Shown here piece after piece: positions 43,421-53,373 of a DNA stretch of 64,000 nucleotides (the stretch's first letter is position 1; every line of letters starts with the position of its first letter). The notes under the pieces are model-generated. The model worked only from the letters and a program-made list of their open reading frames with translations, was not told where the DNA came from and made no database searches. A program made the position numbers and the translations under genes. Source of the stretch: an uncultured Muribaculaceae bacterium (GTDB lineage Bacteria; Bacteroidota; Bacteroidia; Bacteroidales; Muribaculaceae); assembly GCA_944321875.1 (NCBI GenBank), contig CALUMX010000012.1, positions 1 through 64,000 of the forward strand. The letters are read 5' to 3'.

Positions 43421-43939
43421 ATGAATGTAGTAGGAAATTCAATCGTGTATTGCGTGATTGCTTTGGCAATTATCGTTTTCTCGGTTCTTTCGGTCACTTC
43501 TGGCAAAATCTTGCGAGCTGCTACTTACTTGCTGTTTACGCTTTTCTCTACGGCTGCCCTCTATTTCCATCTCGGATATGAGTTCCTGGGAGCTGTGCAG
43601 ATTGCTGTGTACGCCGGCGGTATTCTTGTGCTGTTCGTATTCTCGATTTTGCTGACAAGCAAGCCCGGAAACAATGCCGAGAGGTTGACTTCAAAGCGTA
43701 AGACGCTGGGACTGATTGCTGCAGTGGCCGGAGCCGCTGTCTGCACGTATGCGCTTTTCAGCTATTTCTCAAGCGAAGTCGTTACTTTGTTTTCGACAGC
43801 CAACACCGTTACTGTCGAGAAAATCGGTGAGGCGCTTCTCGGTACGGAGAAGTTCCAGTACCTGCTTCCGTTTGAGGCTATCAGTGTGTTGTTATTGGCA
43901 TGTATAATCGGTGGTGTGACAATTGCCCGTAAAAGATAA
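43421..43939 (+). CDS. nuoJ: Complex I subunit NuoJ
   Basis: Five-helix membrane subunit of 172 residues. Helix 3 carries FLGAVQIAVYAGGILVLFVF, the conserved family stretch containing the pi-bulge region. It sits 17 bp after nuoI and 5 bp before nuoK. Confidence 0.93.
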   Translation: MNVVGNSIVYCVIALAIIVFSVLSVTSGKILRAATYLLFTLFSTAALYFHLGYEFLGAVQIAVYAGGILVLFVFSILLTSKPGNNAERLTSKRKTLGLIAAVAGAAVCTYALFSYFSSEVVTLFSTANTVTVEKIGEALLGTEKFQYLLPFEAISVLLLACIIGGVTIARKR

Positions 43940-43944
43940 TTGCT

Positions 43945-44256
43945 ATGGATTTGACATTGTTATACTATTTGGTCCCGAGCATCATCATGTTTGCTTGCGG
44001 CGTCTACGGCTTCATCACCCGTAAGAATCTGATTGCCATCCTCATCTCCCTGGAATTGATGCTCAACTCTATCGACATCAACTTCGTGGTGTTCAACCGC
44101 TTCCTGTTCCCGGGTCAGATGGAAGGTATGTTTTTTGCTTTGTTTGCCATAGCCATTGCTGCTGCTGAAACGGCGTTGGCAATTGCTATCGTCATCAACA
44201 TTTTCCGTGTTGCGAAGAGCGTTGATGTGCAGAATCTAACTAAAATGAAATTTTAA
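43945..44256 (+). CDS. nuoK: Complex I subunit NuoK
   Basis: Three-helix membrane subunit (103 residues) with the two conserved membrane glutamates needed for proton transfer, in SLELMLNSIDINF and AAAETALAIAI. It lies 5 bp after nuoJ and 5 bp before nuoL. Confidence 0.95.
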   Translation: MDLTLLYYLVPSIIMFACGVYGFITRKNLIAILISLELMLNSIDINFVVFNRFLFPGQMEGMFFALFAIAIAAAETALAIAIVINIFRVAKSVDVQNLTKMKF

Positions 44257-44261
44257 GGATT

Positions 44262-46181
44262 ATGGATTTGTCTCTTTCAATCATTACGATATTTCTGCCG
44301 TTGTTGACGTTCTTTGTCCTCGGCCTTCTGGGCATGAAAATGCCGAAGAAGACGGCCGGCCTGATTGGAACTGCTTCAATGCTCGTAACCACTATCGTGG
44401 CTTACGGTGTGGCTTTGAACTACTTCTTCAACCCTGACTTCATGGTTGGCGGAGTGAGAGAGGCCCAACTTGTGTTCAACGAAACTTGGTTGACAATGGG
44501 CGAGAACCTGAAGGTGTCGATGGGTATCCTCGTCGACCCGATTTCAGCCATGATGCTCATCGTCATTTCTACGATTTCCCTTATGGTCCACCTCTACAGT
44601 TTGGGCTACATGCACGGCGAGAAGGGCTTCCAGCGCTACTATGCGTTCCTGTCGCTCTTCACGTTCTCCATGCTCGGCCTTGTAGTGGCTACCAACATCT
44701 TCCAGATGTTCATCTTCTTTGAGATGGTGGGTGTTTCTTCCTACCTCCTCATCGGCTTCTACTATCAGAAGCACTCGGCTATCGCCGCTTCCAAGAAGGC
44801 GTTCATCGTTACGCGTTTTGCCGACCTCGGCTTCCTCATCGGTATCATGTTGCTCGCTTACTACTGCGACACATTCGACTTCCAGACGCTGATGAGCAAT
44901 CCGGGCGCTATCGTTGGCAGCTCTGCCGGCGTGACATTCCTCGGCTGCTCGGCTGCATCATGGGCAATGGCACTTATCTTCATCGGTGGTGCCGGTAAGT
45001 CTGCGATGTTCCCGTTGCACATCTGGTTGCCGGACGCAATGGAAGGTCCGACACCTGTGTCTGCCCTCATCCACGCTGCGACGATGGTCGTTGCCGGTGT
45101 ATTCCTGGTAGCACGTATGTTCCCGGTTTACCTGGCTACTCCTGAGGTGCTCGAGCTGATTACGGCTACCGGTGCGGTGACTGCGCTCTACGCTGCCATC
45201 GTAGCCTGCGTGCAGACCGATATCAAGCGCGTGCTTGCCTTCTCTACTATCTCTCAGATTGCATTTATGTTCACGGCTCTCGGTGTGGCTCGTCCTGAGC
45301 TTCACGAAGGCGTCGGCTACATGGCTTCCATGTTCCACCTCTTCACTCACGCTATGTTCAAGGGCTTGCTCTTCCTCTGCGCCGGTGCGATTATCCACAT
45401 GGTTCACAGCAACGAAATGGACCAGATGGGTAACTTGAGAAAGTATATGCCGATTACCCACATCACCTTCCTCATCGCCTGCCTCGCTATCGCTGGTATT
45501 CCTCCGTTCGCCGGTTTCTTCAGTAAGGATGAAATCCTTGTTGCGGCTTACGAGAACAGCACGCTCTGGGGCGTGTGGATGTCGGTGGTTGCCGGTCTGA
45601 CAGCGTTCTACATGTTCCGTCTCTACTACCGTATCTTCTGGTGGAGCAAGCCGGACTACTCACACCACACTCCGCACGACTGCGAATGGGTGATGACGCT
45701 TCCGCTGATTCTTCTCGCCGTGGTTTCCTGCCTCGCAGGTTTCATTCCTTTCGGCCACTTCGTGACTTGGAACGGTGAGAACTACGATATTCATCTGAAC
45801 TGGACGGTTGCCGGCACAAGTATCGCCATTGCCCTCGTAGGTATCCTGGTGGCTACGGTGCTCTACCGCAAGGAGAACAGCGTGCCCGACCGCATGGCCG
45901 ACTCTGTCAAGGGTCTCTACAAGGCTGCTTACCGCCGCTTCTACATGGATGAGCTTTATCAATTCGTCACTCATAAGATTATCTTCGGCATCATCTGTAA
46001 GTCGATTGCATGGTTCGACCATGTGATTGTCGATGGCACGATGAACATGTTGGCTCACATGACCAACAACGCATCTTATGCAATCCGCAAGCTGCAGTCG
46101 GGTTCAATCCAATTCTATGTTTGGGTTTACTTCATCGGCGCGCTGCTCCTCGGTGTTGTGACATTTATGTTGTTAATCTAA
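44262..46181 (+). CDS. nuoL: Complex I subunit NuoL
   Basis: Antiporter-like ion-pumping subunit, 639 residues, about 16 membrane segments including the C-terminal lateral helix. The conserved Glu lies in FFEMVGVSSYLLIGFYY, and the Lys/His positions in GGAGKSAMFPLHIWLPDAMEGPTP (two family motifs). It is 26 bp before nuoM. Confidence 0.96.
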   Translation: MDLSLSIITIFLPLLTFFVLGLLGMKMPKKTAGLIGTASMLVTTIVAYGVALNYFFNPDFMVGGVREAQLVFNETWLTMGENLKVSMGILVDPISAMMLIVISTISLMVHLYSLGYMHGEKGFQRYYAFLSLFTFSMLGLVVATNIFQMFIFFEMVGVSSYLLIGFYYQKHSAIAASKKAFIVTRFADLGFLIGIMLLAYYCDTFDFQTLMSNPGAIVGSSAGVTFLGCSAASWAMALIFIGGAGKSAMFPLHIWLPDAMEGPTPVSALIHAATMVVAGVFLVARMFPVYLATPEVLELITATGAVTALYAAIVACVQTDIKRVLAFSTISQIAFMFTALGVARPELHEGVGYMASMFHLFTHAMFKGLLFLCAGAIIHMVHSNEMDQMGNLRKYMPITHITFLIACLAIAGIPPFAGFFSKDEILVAAYENSTLWGVWMSVVAGLTAFYMFRLYYRIFWWSKPDYSHHTPHDCEWVMTLPLILLAVVSCLAGFIPFGHFVTWNGENYDIHLNWTVAGTSIAIALVGILVATVLYRKENSVPDRMADSVKGLYKAAYRRFYMDELYQFVTHKIIFGIICKSIAWFDHVIVDGTMNMLAHMTNNASYAIRKLQSGSIQFYVWVYFIGALLLGVVTFMLLI

Positions 46182-46207
46182 CAGTTGACGGATAAAAAAA
46201 TAAAGAT

Positions 46208-47731
46208 ATGTTTAATATACTTTTTCTATTTGTAATAATCCCTGTGCTGACGCTCGGCGCGTTGTTCCTGACGCGCAATGTCAAGCAGGTTCGCGCGGTT
46301 GCTGCGACGGGCGCGTCGTTGCTTCTGATTGCGGCACTCTATCTCTGCCACGAATACCTGGGTGCCCGCGCTGTCGCTCCGGAAGGCACATTGATGCTCC
46401 TGACCGACTCTTATATGTGGTATGAGCCGCTGAACATCCATTTGGCTGTCGGTGTCGACGGTATTTCCGTATTGATGATTCTTCTTTCCGCGATTATCGT
46501 GTTCACCGGTACGTTCGCTTCCTGGAAGATGGAGCCGCTCACTAAGGAATACTTCCTTTGGTTCACGCTTCTCTCCATCGGTGTGTTCGGCTTCTTCATC
46601 TCCATTGACTTGTTCACGATGTTCATGTTCTACGAGGTTGCCTTGATTCCAATGTATCTGCTCATCGGTGTATGGGGTAGCGGTAACAAGAACTACTCAG
46701 CCATGAAGCTGACGCTGATGCTCATGGGTGGTTCTGCGTTCCTCTTGATTAGCATCCTCGGTATCTACTATCACTCAGGCGAGACAATGAACCTCATCGA
46801 GATTGCCCGCAACGGTGTCGCTCTCGAATGGCAGAACGCACTCTTCGTTTGTGCCTTTGTCGGTTTCGGTGTGCTCGGTGCCATGTTCCCGTTCCACACT
46901 TGGTCGCCTGACGGTCACGCTTCAGCGCCTACAGCCGTGTCAATGCTCCACGCCGGTGTGTTGATGAAGCTGGGAGGTTACGGCTGCTTCCGTATCGCTA
47001 TCTTCCTGATGCCTCACGCTGCTCACCAGTTAGGTTGGATTTTCATGATTCTGACAGGTATCAGCGTTGTCTACGGTGCGTTTGCCGCTTGTGTGAAGAC
47101 TGACTTGAAATATATTAACGCTTACTCTTCAGTGAGCCACTGCGGTCTTGTGCTGTTCGCCATCCTGATGATGAACCAGACAGCGATGAGCGGTGCCGTA
47201 ATGCAGATGTTGTCACACGGTTTGATGACAGCTCTCTTCTTCGCCCTCATCGGTATGATTTACGGCCGTACTCACACTCGTGACGTGCGTGAGATGGGTG
47301 GTTTGATGCAAATCATGCCGTTCCTCTCAGTAGGCTACATCATCGCCGGTCTCGCATCTCTCGGTTTGCCGGGTCTGAGCGGTTTCGTTGCCGAAATGAC
47401 CATCTTCCTCGGCTCATTTGAGAATACGACTGTCTACAACGCAGTGCTCGGCGACGGTAACCTCTTCCGTCACGCATTCGCTATCGTCACTACGACTTCC
47501 ATCGTCATCACGGCTGTCTACATCCTCCGCGTTGTCGGCAAGCTGCTGTTCGGCCCGGTTCAGAACGAACACCACCGTCAGCTCGACGATGCTCACTGGT
47601 ACGAGCGTTTCAGCACTGTTTCGCTGATGCTTGCCATCGCAGTGCTCGGCTGCTTCCCGGACCTCGCCAACCTGGTGCTCCGCGACAGCTTCGGCCCGAT
47701 TGTAGAACACATCATGACTTTTGCTCAATAA
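46208..47731 (+). CDS. nuoM: Complex I subunit NuoM
   Basis: Second antiporter-like subunit, 507 residues, 14 membrane segments. The conserved Glu lies in FMFYEVALIPMYLLIG and the Lys region in FPFHTWSPDGHASAPT. It is 33 bp before nuoN. Confidence 0.96.
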   Translation: MFNILFLFVIIPVLTLGALFLTRNVKQVRAVAATGASLLLIAALYLCHEYLGARAVAPEGTLMLLTDSYMWYEPLNIHLAVGVDGISVLMILLSAIIVFTGTFASWKMEPLTKEYFLWFTLLSIGVFGFFISIDLFTMFMFYEVALIPMYLLIGVWGSGNKNYSAMKLTLMLMGGSAFLLISILGIYYHSGETMNLIEIARNGVALEWQNALFVCAFVGFGVLGAMFPFHTWSPDGHASAPTAVSMLHAGVLMKLGGYGCFRIAIFLMPHAAHQLGWIFMILTGISVVYGAFAACVKTDLKYINAYSSVSHCGLVLFAILMMNQTAMSGAVMQMLSHGLMTALFFALIGMIYGRTHTRDVREMGGLMQIMPFLSVGYIIAGLASLGLPGLSGFVAEMTIFLGSFENTTVYNAVLGDGNLFRHAFAIVTTTSIVITAVYILRVVGKLLFGPVQNEHHRQLDDAHWYERFSTVSLMLAIAVLGCFPDLANLVLRDSFGPIVEHIMTFAQ

Positions 47732-47764
47732 TAAAAGTAACGAACTAAATAGGAGATTAAAATT

Positions 47765-49219
47765 ATGGATTATTCACAGTTTTTATTCATGCACCACGAA
47801 ATCGGAGTATTGATTGTATTCCTGTTGGTGTTTTTGTTCGATACTTTTCTTCCTGCGCGCTATCAGTCGAAGTTGGCTGTCACTTCCTGTGTGCTTTTCG
47901 GCATTTACACCGTGCTCAGCTTCTTCACACCGCTCGATAACGCGGAGGCATTCTCTGGAATGTTTGTGACTTCGCCGATTGTGGCGTCTATCAAGAATAT
48001 CTTGAACGTAGGTATGTTCATCGTGTTGCTCCAGTCCATCCAATGGAACAACAGCGACCATGAGGTAATCCGTCGCGGTGAGTTCATCGAATTGATGCTC
48101 GTAACGCTTTTCGGTATGTACCTGATGGTGTCTGCCCGTCACTTTCTTCTCTTCGTCATCGGTCTTGAGACAGCGTCTCTGCCGCTTGCCGCTCTTGTTG
48201 CATTCGAAAAGAAGCAGTACGAATCGCACGAGGCAGCCGTTAAATACCTCTTTACTGCCGTGTTCTCTTCTGCTATCTACATGCTCGGTCTGTCGTTTGT
48301 CTACGGTTTCGCAGGCTCTCTCTACTTCAACGACATCGCCGTAGCTTGCGGTCTTGCTGAAGGCTCAATGTTGCTCTATGTAGCGTTGGCGTTTGTAGTG
48401 GCAGGTATCGGTTTCAAGATTTCTCTCGTACCGTTCCACTTGTGGACTGCTGATGTTTATCAGGGTGCACCGACATCCGTTACTTCCTACCTCTCAGTCG
48501 TATCGAAGGGTGCTGCTGCTTTTGCCGCATTCATCGTGCTGACTCAGGCTTTCGGTACTGTTTACAGTGCCGTTTGGGAGTGGATGCTCTACGCTTTGAT
48601 TATCCTGACCATCACTATCGGTAACCTTTTCGCAATCCGCCAGACCAACATGAAGCGCTTCCTCGCGTTCTCATCCATCTCACAGGCCGGCTACATCATG
48701 CTCGGTGTGATTGCCTTCAACGCTACCGGTATCGCAGCCCTCTCTTATTATGTATTGATTTATGTTGTGTCCAACCTCACAGCGTTCGGTGTTATCCAAG
48801 CTATCGAGAACGCTACCGACAAGGTTGACATGACAGACTATAACGGCCTCTACAAGACGAACCCGAAACTCGCGTTTGCGATGATGCTTGCGATGTTCTC
48901 TCTCGGTGGTATTCCTCCGTTTGCAGGTTTCTTCAGCAAGTTCTTCATCTTCTCATCCGCTTTGGCAGAAGGTTCGGTGGCTATGTACGTATTGGTGCTG
49001 ATTGCGTTGATTAACACAATCGTGTCACTCTACTACTACCTGCTTGTTGTGAAGGCGATGTTTATCAATCCTAACGACAACCCGATTCCGACATTCCGCT
49101 CTCACTGGACAGAGCGTGCAGGTCTTGTTATCTGTGTCGCAGGCGTGCTGTTGATTGGTTTGGTAAGCTGCATCTACACCTTCCTTAACCAGGCAGCTTC
49201 TGTGAGCCAACTGTTTTAG
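47765..49219 (+). CDS. nuoN: Complex I subunit NuoN
   Basis: Third antiporter-like subunit, 484 residues, 14 membrane segments. It shows GLETASLPLAALVAF with the conserved Glu and KISLVPFHLWTADVYQGAPT with the Lys. It ends the 18-gene run; a strong terminator follows. No nuoE, nuoF or nuoG gene lies in or beside the run. Confidence 0.96.
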   Translation: MDYSQFLFMHHEIGVLIVFLLVFLFDTFLPARYQSKLAVTSCVLFGIYTVLSFFTPLDNAEAFSGMFVTSPIVASIKNILNVGMFIVLLQSIQWNNSDHEVIRRGEFIELMLVTLFGMYLMVSARHFLLFVIGLETASLPLAALVAFEKKQYESHEAAVKYLFTAVFSSAIYMLGLSFVYGFAGSLYFNDIAVACGLAEGSMLLYVALAFVVAGIGFKISLVPFHLWTADVYQGAPTSVTSYLSVVSKGAAAFAAFIVLTQAFGTVYSAVWEWMLYALIILTITIGNLFAIRQTNMKRFLAFSSISQAGYIMLGVIAFNATGIAALSYYVLIYVVSNLTAFGVIQAIENATDKVDMTDYNGLYKTNPKLAFAMMLAMFSLGGIPPFAGFFSKFFIFSSALAEGSVAMYVLVLIALINTIVSLYYYLLVVKAMFINPNDNPIPTFRSHWTERAGLVICVAGVLLIGLVSCIYTFLNQAASVSQLF

Positions 49220-49245
49220 AAATATAATTAAATCTACATGACGAG

Positions 49246-49286
49246 TGTCCGCATCCGAGGTTCGGGTGCGGACATTTCGTTTTTTG
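49246..49286 (+). terminator. Terminator of the nuo-atp-nuo run
   Basis: A 13-bp stem with one G-U pair (49246-49258 with 49262-49274), then TTTCGTTTTTTG. Confidence 0.85.
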
Positions 49287-49310
49287 CCGAGCTCCGCTGA
49301 GAGAGTGCGT

Positions 49311-49341
49311 TTTGCCATGAGCGGCTTTTTTCGTACATTTG
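49311..49341 (+). promoter_or_regulatory. Promoter of the sulfatase gene
   Basis: TTTG (49311-49314), a 19-nt spacer, TACATTTG (49334-49341); the ATG is 33 bp downstream. Confidence 0.75.
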
Positions 49342-49374
49342 TGGGCAAATCCATATTAAAACCATTATCAGAGA

Positions 49375-50868
49375 ATGAATAAGTATCTTATTGCCACTGC
49401 CGGACTGCTTACCTTTACGGCAGCAGCCGCACAGCAGCGGCCGAACGTGATTATCGTCATTGCCGACGACCTCGGGTTCGGCGACGTGAGCGCCTACGGG
49501 TCGCAGACCATCCACACTCCCAATATTGACCGTCTTGCCAACGGAGGCGTGTGCTTCAACAACGGATATGCCACTTCGGCTACATCAACTCCCAGCCGCT
49601 ACGGTATGCTGACCGGACACTACCCCTGGCGCAACGTCAAGGCTCGCATTCTTCAGGGAGACGCTCCGCTGCTGATTGGCGTGGACGAATATACGTTGCC
49701 GAAAATGATGAGCAGCGCAGGTTATGCCACGGGAGCCATTGGAAAGTGGCACCTTGGCATGGGAACGGGCGTCGTAGACTGGAATACGACCATCACACCC
49801 GGTGCCCGCGAGGTGGGTTTTGATTACTCCTGTATCATTGCCGCTACCAACGATCGTGTGCCGACCGTCTACGTTGAGAACGGACGTGTCGTCGGGCTTG
49901 ACCCCTCTGACCCGATTGAGGTCAACTATAAGCAGAAATTTGAAGGCGAGCCGAATGCTATCGATAACCCCGAACTGCTCAAGATGCAGTGGTCGCACGG
50001 ACACAATCAGGCCGTAGTCAACGGCATTCCCCGCATCGGCTACATGAAGGGCGGAGAGTCTGCCCGTTGGGTCGACGAGGATATGGCCGACTATTTCTCC
50101 GACAAGGTGAAAACATTCGTTACCGAGCACAAGAACGAGCCGTTCTTCCTCTATTACGGACTCCACGAGCCACACGTGCCGCGTGCTCCGCACAGCCGCT
50201 TCGTTGGTGCGACCGACATGGGTCCGCGCGGAGATGCCATCGTGGAGGCTGACTGGTGTGTCGGCGAGTTGCTCAAGCATCTGGAGAAGGAAGGCATCCT
50301 TGAGAATACACTTATTTTCTTCACAAGCGATAACGGCCCTGTGCTCGACGATGGCTACAAGGACCAGGCGGTGGAGCGTCTCGGCAATCATAAGCCGACA
50401 GGCGGCCTCAGAGGCGGTAAATACAGCCTCTTTGATGCCGGCACACACGTTCCTCTGTTCGTTTATTGGAAAGGCAAGGTGCAGCCGGTGCGCTCCGATG
50501 CCATATTCTGCCAGATGGACATCATGGCATCGCTGGCGGCGATGCTCGGCGTCGACATTCCTGAGGGACTTGACACGCAGAACTATCTTGACGTCATGCT
50601 GGGCAAGTCGCAGCAGGGACGCGATGAGCTGGTACTGGAAGCCGACATGCGTCTGATGCTCCGTAGCGGAAAGTGGGCTTTCATTCCTCCCTATAAAGGA
50701 AAAGAGCGTAATCTGACGGGTAACGAGCTGGGCAACGGTGCGGAGTATATGCTCTTCGACATGGAAGCCGACCCTAATCAGACCACAAACGTGGCTACCA
50801 GCCATCCTGACGTAGTGAAACAGCTTAAAGAGCGTTTCGTGCAGCTCACAGGCCGTACGCTCGAATAG
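49375..50868 (+). CDS. Exported sulfatase, serine-type
   Basis: A 497-residue sulfatase that removes sulfate esters, probably from host or dietary glycans, in the periplasm or at the surface. The signal peptide covers about 1-19. Metal-ligand residues lie in IADDLGFGD, and the modification site is S71-T-P-S-R (in SATSTPSRYGMLTGHYPWR), the serine form that needs an anaerobic sulfatase-maturating enzyme to make formylglycine. Further landmarks are GKWHLG and the ligand stretch FTSDNGP. No maturase, SusCD pair or other glycan gene is beside it, so the substrate is open. Confidence 0.95.
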   Translation: MNKYLIATAGLLTFTAAAAQQRPNVIIVIADDLGFGDVSAYGSQTIHTPNIDRLANGGVCFNNGYATSATSTPSRYGMLTGHYPWRNVKARILQGDAPLLIGVDEYTLPKMMSSAGYATGAIGKWHLGMGTGVVDWNTTITPGAREVGFDYSCIIAATNDRVPTVYVENGRVVGLDPSDPIEVNYKQKFEGEPNAIDNPELLKMQWSHGHNQAVVNGIPRIGYMKGGESARWVDEDMADYFSDKVKTFVTEHKNEPFFLYYGLHEPHVPRAPHSRFVGATDMGPRGDAIVEADWCVGELLKHLEKEGILENTLIFFTSDNGPVLDDGYKDQAVERLGNHKPTGGLRGGKYSLFDAGTHVPLFVYWKGKVQPVRSDAIFCQMDIMASLAAMLGVDIPEGLDTQNYLDVMLGKSQQGRDELVLEADMRLMLRSGKWAFIPPYKGKERNLTGNELGNGAEYMLFDMEADPNQTTNVATSHPDVVKQLKERFVQLTGRTLE

Positions 50869-50899
50869 CAGAAATAACAACGGTAATCCGTTGAATATT

Positions 50900-50934
50900 G
50901 TCGTCTCCCTTGGGTTGGGAGGCGGCTTTTTTTT
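50900..50934 (+). terminator. Terminator of the sulfatase gene
   Basis: A 10-bp stem with two G-U pairs (50900-50909 with 50917-50926), 7-nt loop, then eight T. Confidence 0.85.
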
Positions 50935-51190
50935 ATGAAAAATAAAAAATAATTGCATTGTTAGTTGGATGATTGTCAGATATTTGTAATTTTTATTCGA
51001 AAAAAGTGAGAAAAAATGAGGGAATGGAATAGGGGTATTTTGGGGGTGTTGCGTTATAAGGTCGAAAGTGAGTTAGCTAACACGATTCATAAGGAGAGGC
51101 AACAGCCGCCCTTTCCGAAAAAGAAGCCGGCCGGATGCCGGAGGATAGATAAAAGCGGTTTTGATATAAATACTTTAAAATTAGAAAAAT
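50935..51190. other. AT-rich gap before the outer-membrane protein gene
   Basis: The stretch holds a weak promoter-like GATATTTG near 50980 and a GC-rich short hairpin near 51125-51140. A 61-codon open frame (51016-51201) runs into the next gene's start but has no coding character. I see nothing else. Confidence 0.4.
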
Positions 51191-51826
51191 ATGAAATTTA
51201 AATTGATTGTATTATCTTTGTTGATGGCAGCGAGCACTAACTTTGTAAACGCACAGGACAACAGTGGAAAAAACTTATCGGGTGAGAATCGTCATGAATT
51301 CCGTCTTTCCGTCAGCGACGGTCTTACGTTAGGTTCTTCTGGTATTCTCGGTGATGGACTGACTGACGCTATTCTGGGAAGCAAGCGTTCGGATTCGAAG
51401 ACTTCGATGCTTTTCGGTTTTGGCTACCGCTATTCGATTAACCGTTTCCGCGTGGGTGCAGACTTGGGTTTCCTGCAGGCAAGCAGTAAGGTGACATTGT
51501 CGGGAGAGACCGCTCCTTCGATAAAGGACAAGGGTTTGAACTTCCTGATTCTTCCGACAGCTGAGTTCACTTACTTCAAGCGTGGATTGGTAGAACTCTA
51601 CGGTGGAGCATCGGTGGGTGTCGACTTGGTTCGCCAGACGCAGACTCCGCTGAGCGCAGACCGCAAGAATGAGAAAATGAAAAATAAAAATGACTTCTCA
51701 GCGTCTGTCGCTTATCAGGTAAATCCGATTGCCGTGCGTGTGGGCAACGACCGTATCGGCGGATTCATCGAGGCAGGTTTCGGTTACAAGGGCTTTGCTA
51801 CGGCTGGTGTGAGCCTGAAATTTTAA
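51191..51826 (+). CDS. Outer-membrane beta-barrel protein
   Basis: A 211-residue exported protein: signal peptide to about residue 21 (NFVNAQ), then alternating polar and hydrophobic strands such as FGFGYRYSINRFRVGADLGF, ending in GYKGFATAGVSLKF with a terminal Phe, the usual barrel end. The family is not recognised; it resembles the OmpW/porin-like small barrels. It ends 32 bp before the ECF sigma gene, so it may be part of that transcription unit. Confidence 0.7.
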   Translation: MKFKLIVLSLLMAASTNFVNAQDNSGKNLSGENRHEFRLSVSDGLTLGSSGILGDGLTDAILGSKRSDSKTSMLFGFGYRYSINRFRVGADLGFLQASSKVTLSGETAPSIKDKGLNFLILPTAEFTYFKRGLVELYGGASVGVDLVRQTQTPLSADRKNEKMKNKNDFSASVAYQVNPIAVRVGNDRIGGFIEAGFGYKGFATAGVSLKF

Positions 51827-51858
51827 GAACAACAGACTTCATTGTCAATTAAAACGGT

Positions 51859-52416
51859 ATGGATATCCAACGGAAGATACAGTTTGAGAAACGCTTTAAG
51901 CAACATTATCCGAGGCTGTGCTGCATAGCACTCGGATATGTTGCCGACCGCGACGACGCGGAGGACATCGTGCAGGAAGCATTCATCAACGTTTGGCACA
52001 AGGGCCTGGACGGCCTTTCCGACGAGGAGTTTGTTCCCTACATGACCAAGGCGGTGAAAAATAACTGTATCACCTTTCTCCGCCGGCAGCAGCAAACGCT
52101 TTCCATCGACGAGCATCCGGCGGCAGCCGGAGTCCTTGACGACGATTCGCACGACGAGGAGACTCTGTCGCCCGGCGAGATGTTGGAGCGTGCGCTGGCG
52201 ATATTGCCGCCCAAATGCCGCGAGGTGTTTCTGATGGCAAAAATGCAGGGTATGAAGTACCGTGAGATAGCCGCCGCGTTGAGCCTTTCGGAAAAAACGG
52301 TGGAAAACCAGATGTCAAAGGCCATTCGGCTGCTGCGTGATTTCGCGTCGGCGATGCCGTTCGCTATGGTGGCCGTTGTCACTCTTGTATTATCAATCAT
52401 TCTTAATTGCGATTAG
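51859..52416 (+). CDS. ECF sigma factor, FecI-like
   Basis: An RNA polymerase sigma-70 family protein of 185 residues. Region 2 is in DRDDAEDIVQEAFINVWH, region 4 in LPPKCREVFLMAKMQGMKYREIAAALSLSEKTVENQM. The last about 18 residues are strongly hydrophobic (FAMVAVVTLVLSIIL), as in many Bacteroidota FecI-like factors. The next genes are FecR (3 bp away) and a receptor with an STN domain, so this is a cell-surface signalling set: ligand at the receptor releases the sigma factor through FecR. Confidence 0.93.
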   Translation: MDIQRKIQFEKRFKQHYPRLCCIALGYVADRDDAEDIVQEAFINVWHKGLDGLSDEEFVPYMTKAVKNNCITFLRRQQQTLSIDEHPAAAGVLDDDSHDEETLSPGEMLERALAILPPKCREVFLMAKMQGMKYREIAAALSLSEKTVENQMSKAIRLLRDFASAMPFAMVAVVTLVLSIILNCD

Positions 52417-52419
52417 ATT

Positions 52420-53373
52420 ATGAAGCACGACTATGATATTGACGCATTGCTGGCCAAGCATTTTACAGGTGAGAGGCTGACTGCCGGCGAACAGTCGCAG
52501 CTGAACGCGTGGATGGCTGACAATGACGGAGAGTATAGAAAGATAAAACGCCTTATGGAGGCAGAGATTCCGCAGGCACAGGCGTTTGACGCCGATGCTG
52601 CCTGGGAAAAGGTGGAGGGCCGCCTTACGCGCAGGCTGACTATCCACTGGAACCGCCGAATGGTGGCTGGATGGGCGGCAGCGGCCGTATTCCTTATCGT
52701 GTTTGGCATAGCGTCGTTCCTGTTCCTTCAGAACGATGTGGAGGAAACCTCCGCTCATTTTGCCAACACTTCCGGCCATGAGCAAATAGTGGTGTTGCCC
52801 GACAGTTCGGAAGTGACACTCTATCCAAGTTCGCGTATTGATTACCTGGCAGATGCCGGTGGCCGTAAGGTCAATCTTGAGGGTAAAGCGTTTTTCCAGG
52901 TGAGGAAGAACGGACAGACGTTCTCGGTCGATGCCGGAACGCTGAACGTGGAAGTGCTGGGTACGTCATTCCTTGTCGACGTGCAGCAGGCCGACAGCAG
53001 CGGAGTCTATGTCAAGACAGGCCGTGTGCAGGTCGAGGCTGCCGGCAGTCAGACGATACTGACGGCCGACCGTCGGGCGGTATTGTCGGGCGATGTACTC
53101 AGGGTTGATTCGATTGCCAATCCTCGTATGACCTTCGGAGGTCGGAGCCGGATGCTCTCGTTTGAGCGCGCACCGCTCTGGGAGGTTGTCGGAACGGTGA
53201 AGGACGCTACCGATGTGGAGATTCTGTTGGATAAAGGTCTGGGCGGACAACTCGTCACGACACGCATCAGTACCAACGACTACGAGAGTATTGCCGCAGA
53301 GTTGGCTTTCATCTGCGGGTGCCGGTGCGACACGCTGAAAGCCGGGAAACGTTACAGACTGTATTATGAATAA
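52420..53373 (+). CDS. FecR-family anti-sigma factor
   Basis: A 317-residue inner-membrane regulator: cytoplasmic N-terminus of about 80 residues that should bind the sigma factor, one membrane segment (about 84-105), a periplasmic FecR domain (about 115-215, including VVLPDSSEVTLYPSSRI) and a C-terminal domain of the DUF4974 type. It overlaps the start of the receptor gene by 8 bp. It should pass the state of the receptor's STN domain to the sigma factor. Confidence 0.93.
   Translation: MKHDYDIDALLAKHFTGERLTAGEQSQLNAWMADNDGEYRKIKRLMEAEIPQAQAFDADAAWEKVEGRLTRRLTIHWNRRMVAGWAAAAVFLIVFGIASFLFLQNDVEETSAHFANTSGHEQIVVLPDSSEVTLYPSSRIDYLADAGGRKVNLEGKAFFQVRKNGQTFSVDAGTLNVEVLGTSFLVDVQQADSSGVYVKTGRVQVEAAGSQTILTADRRAVLSGDVLRVDSIANPRMTFGGRSRMLSFERAPLWEVVGTVKDATDVEILLDKGLGGQLVTTRISTNDYESIAAELAFICGCRCDTLKAGKRYRLYYE

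Noticed and set aside
49585-50958. 457-codon open frame antisense to the sulfatase
   Set aside because: The plus-strand sulfatase has all its motifs and a promoter; the antisense frame has none.
51016-51201. 61-codon frame before the outer-membrane protein gene
   Set aside because: It has odd composition, overlaps the next start codon out of frame, and has no recognisable features.
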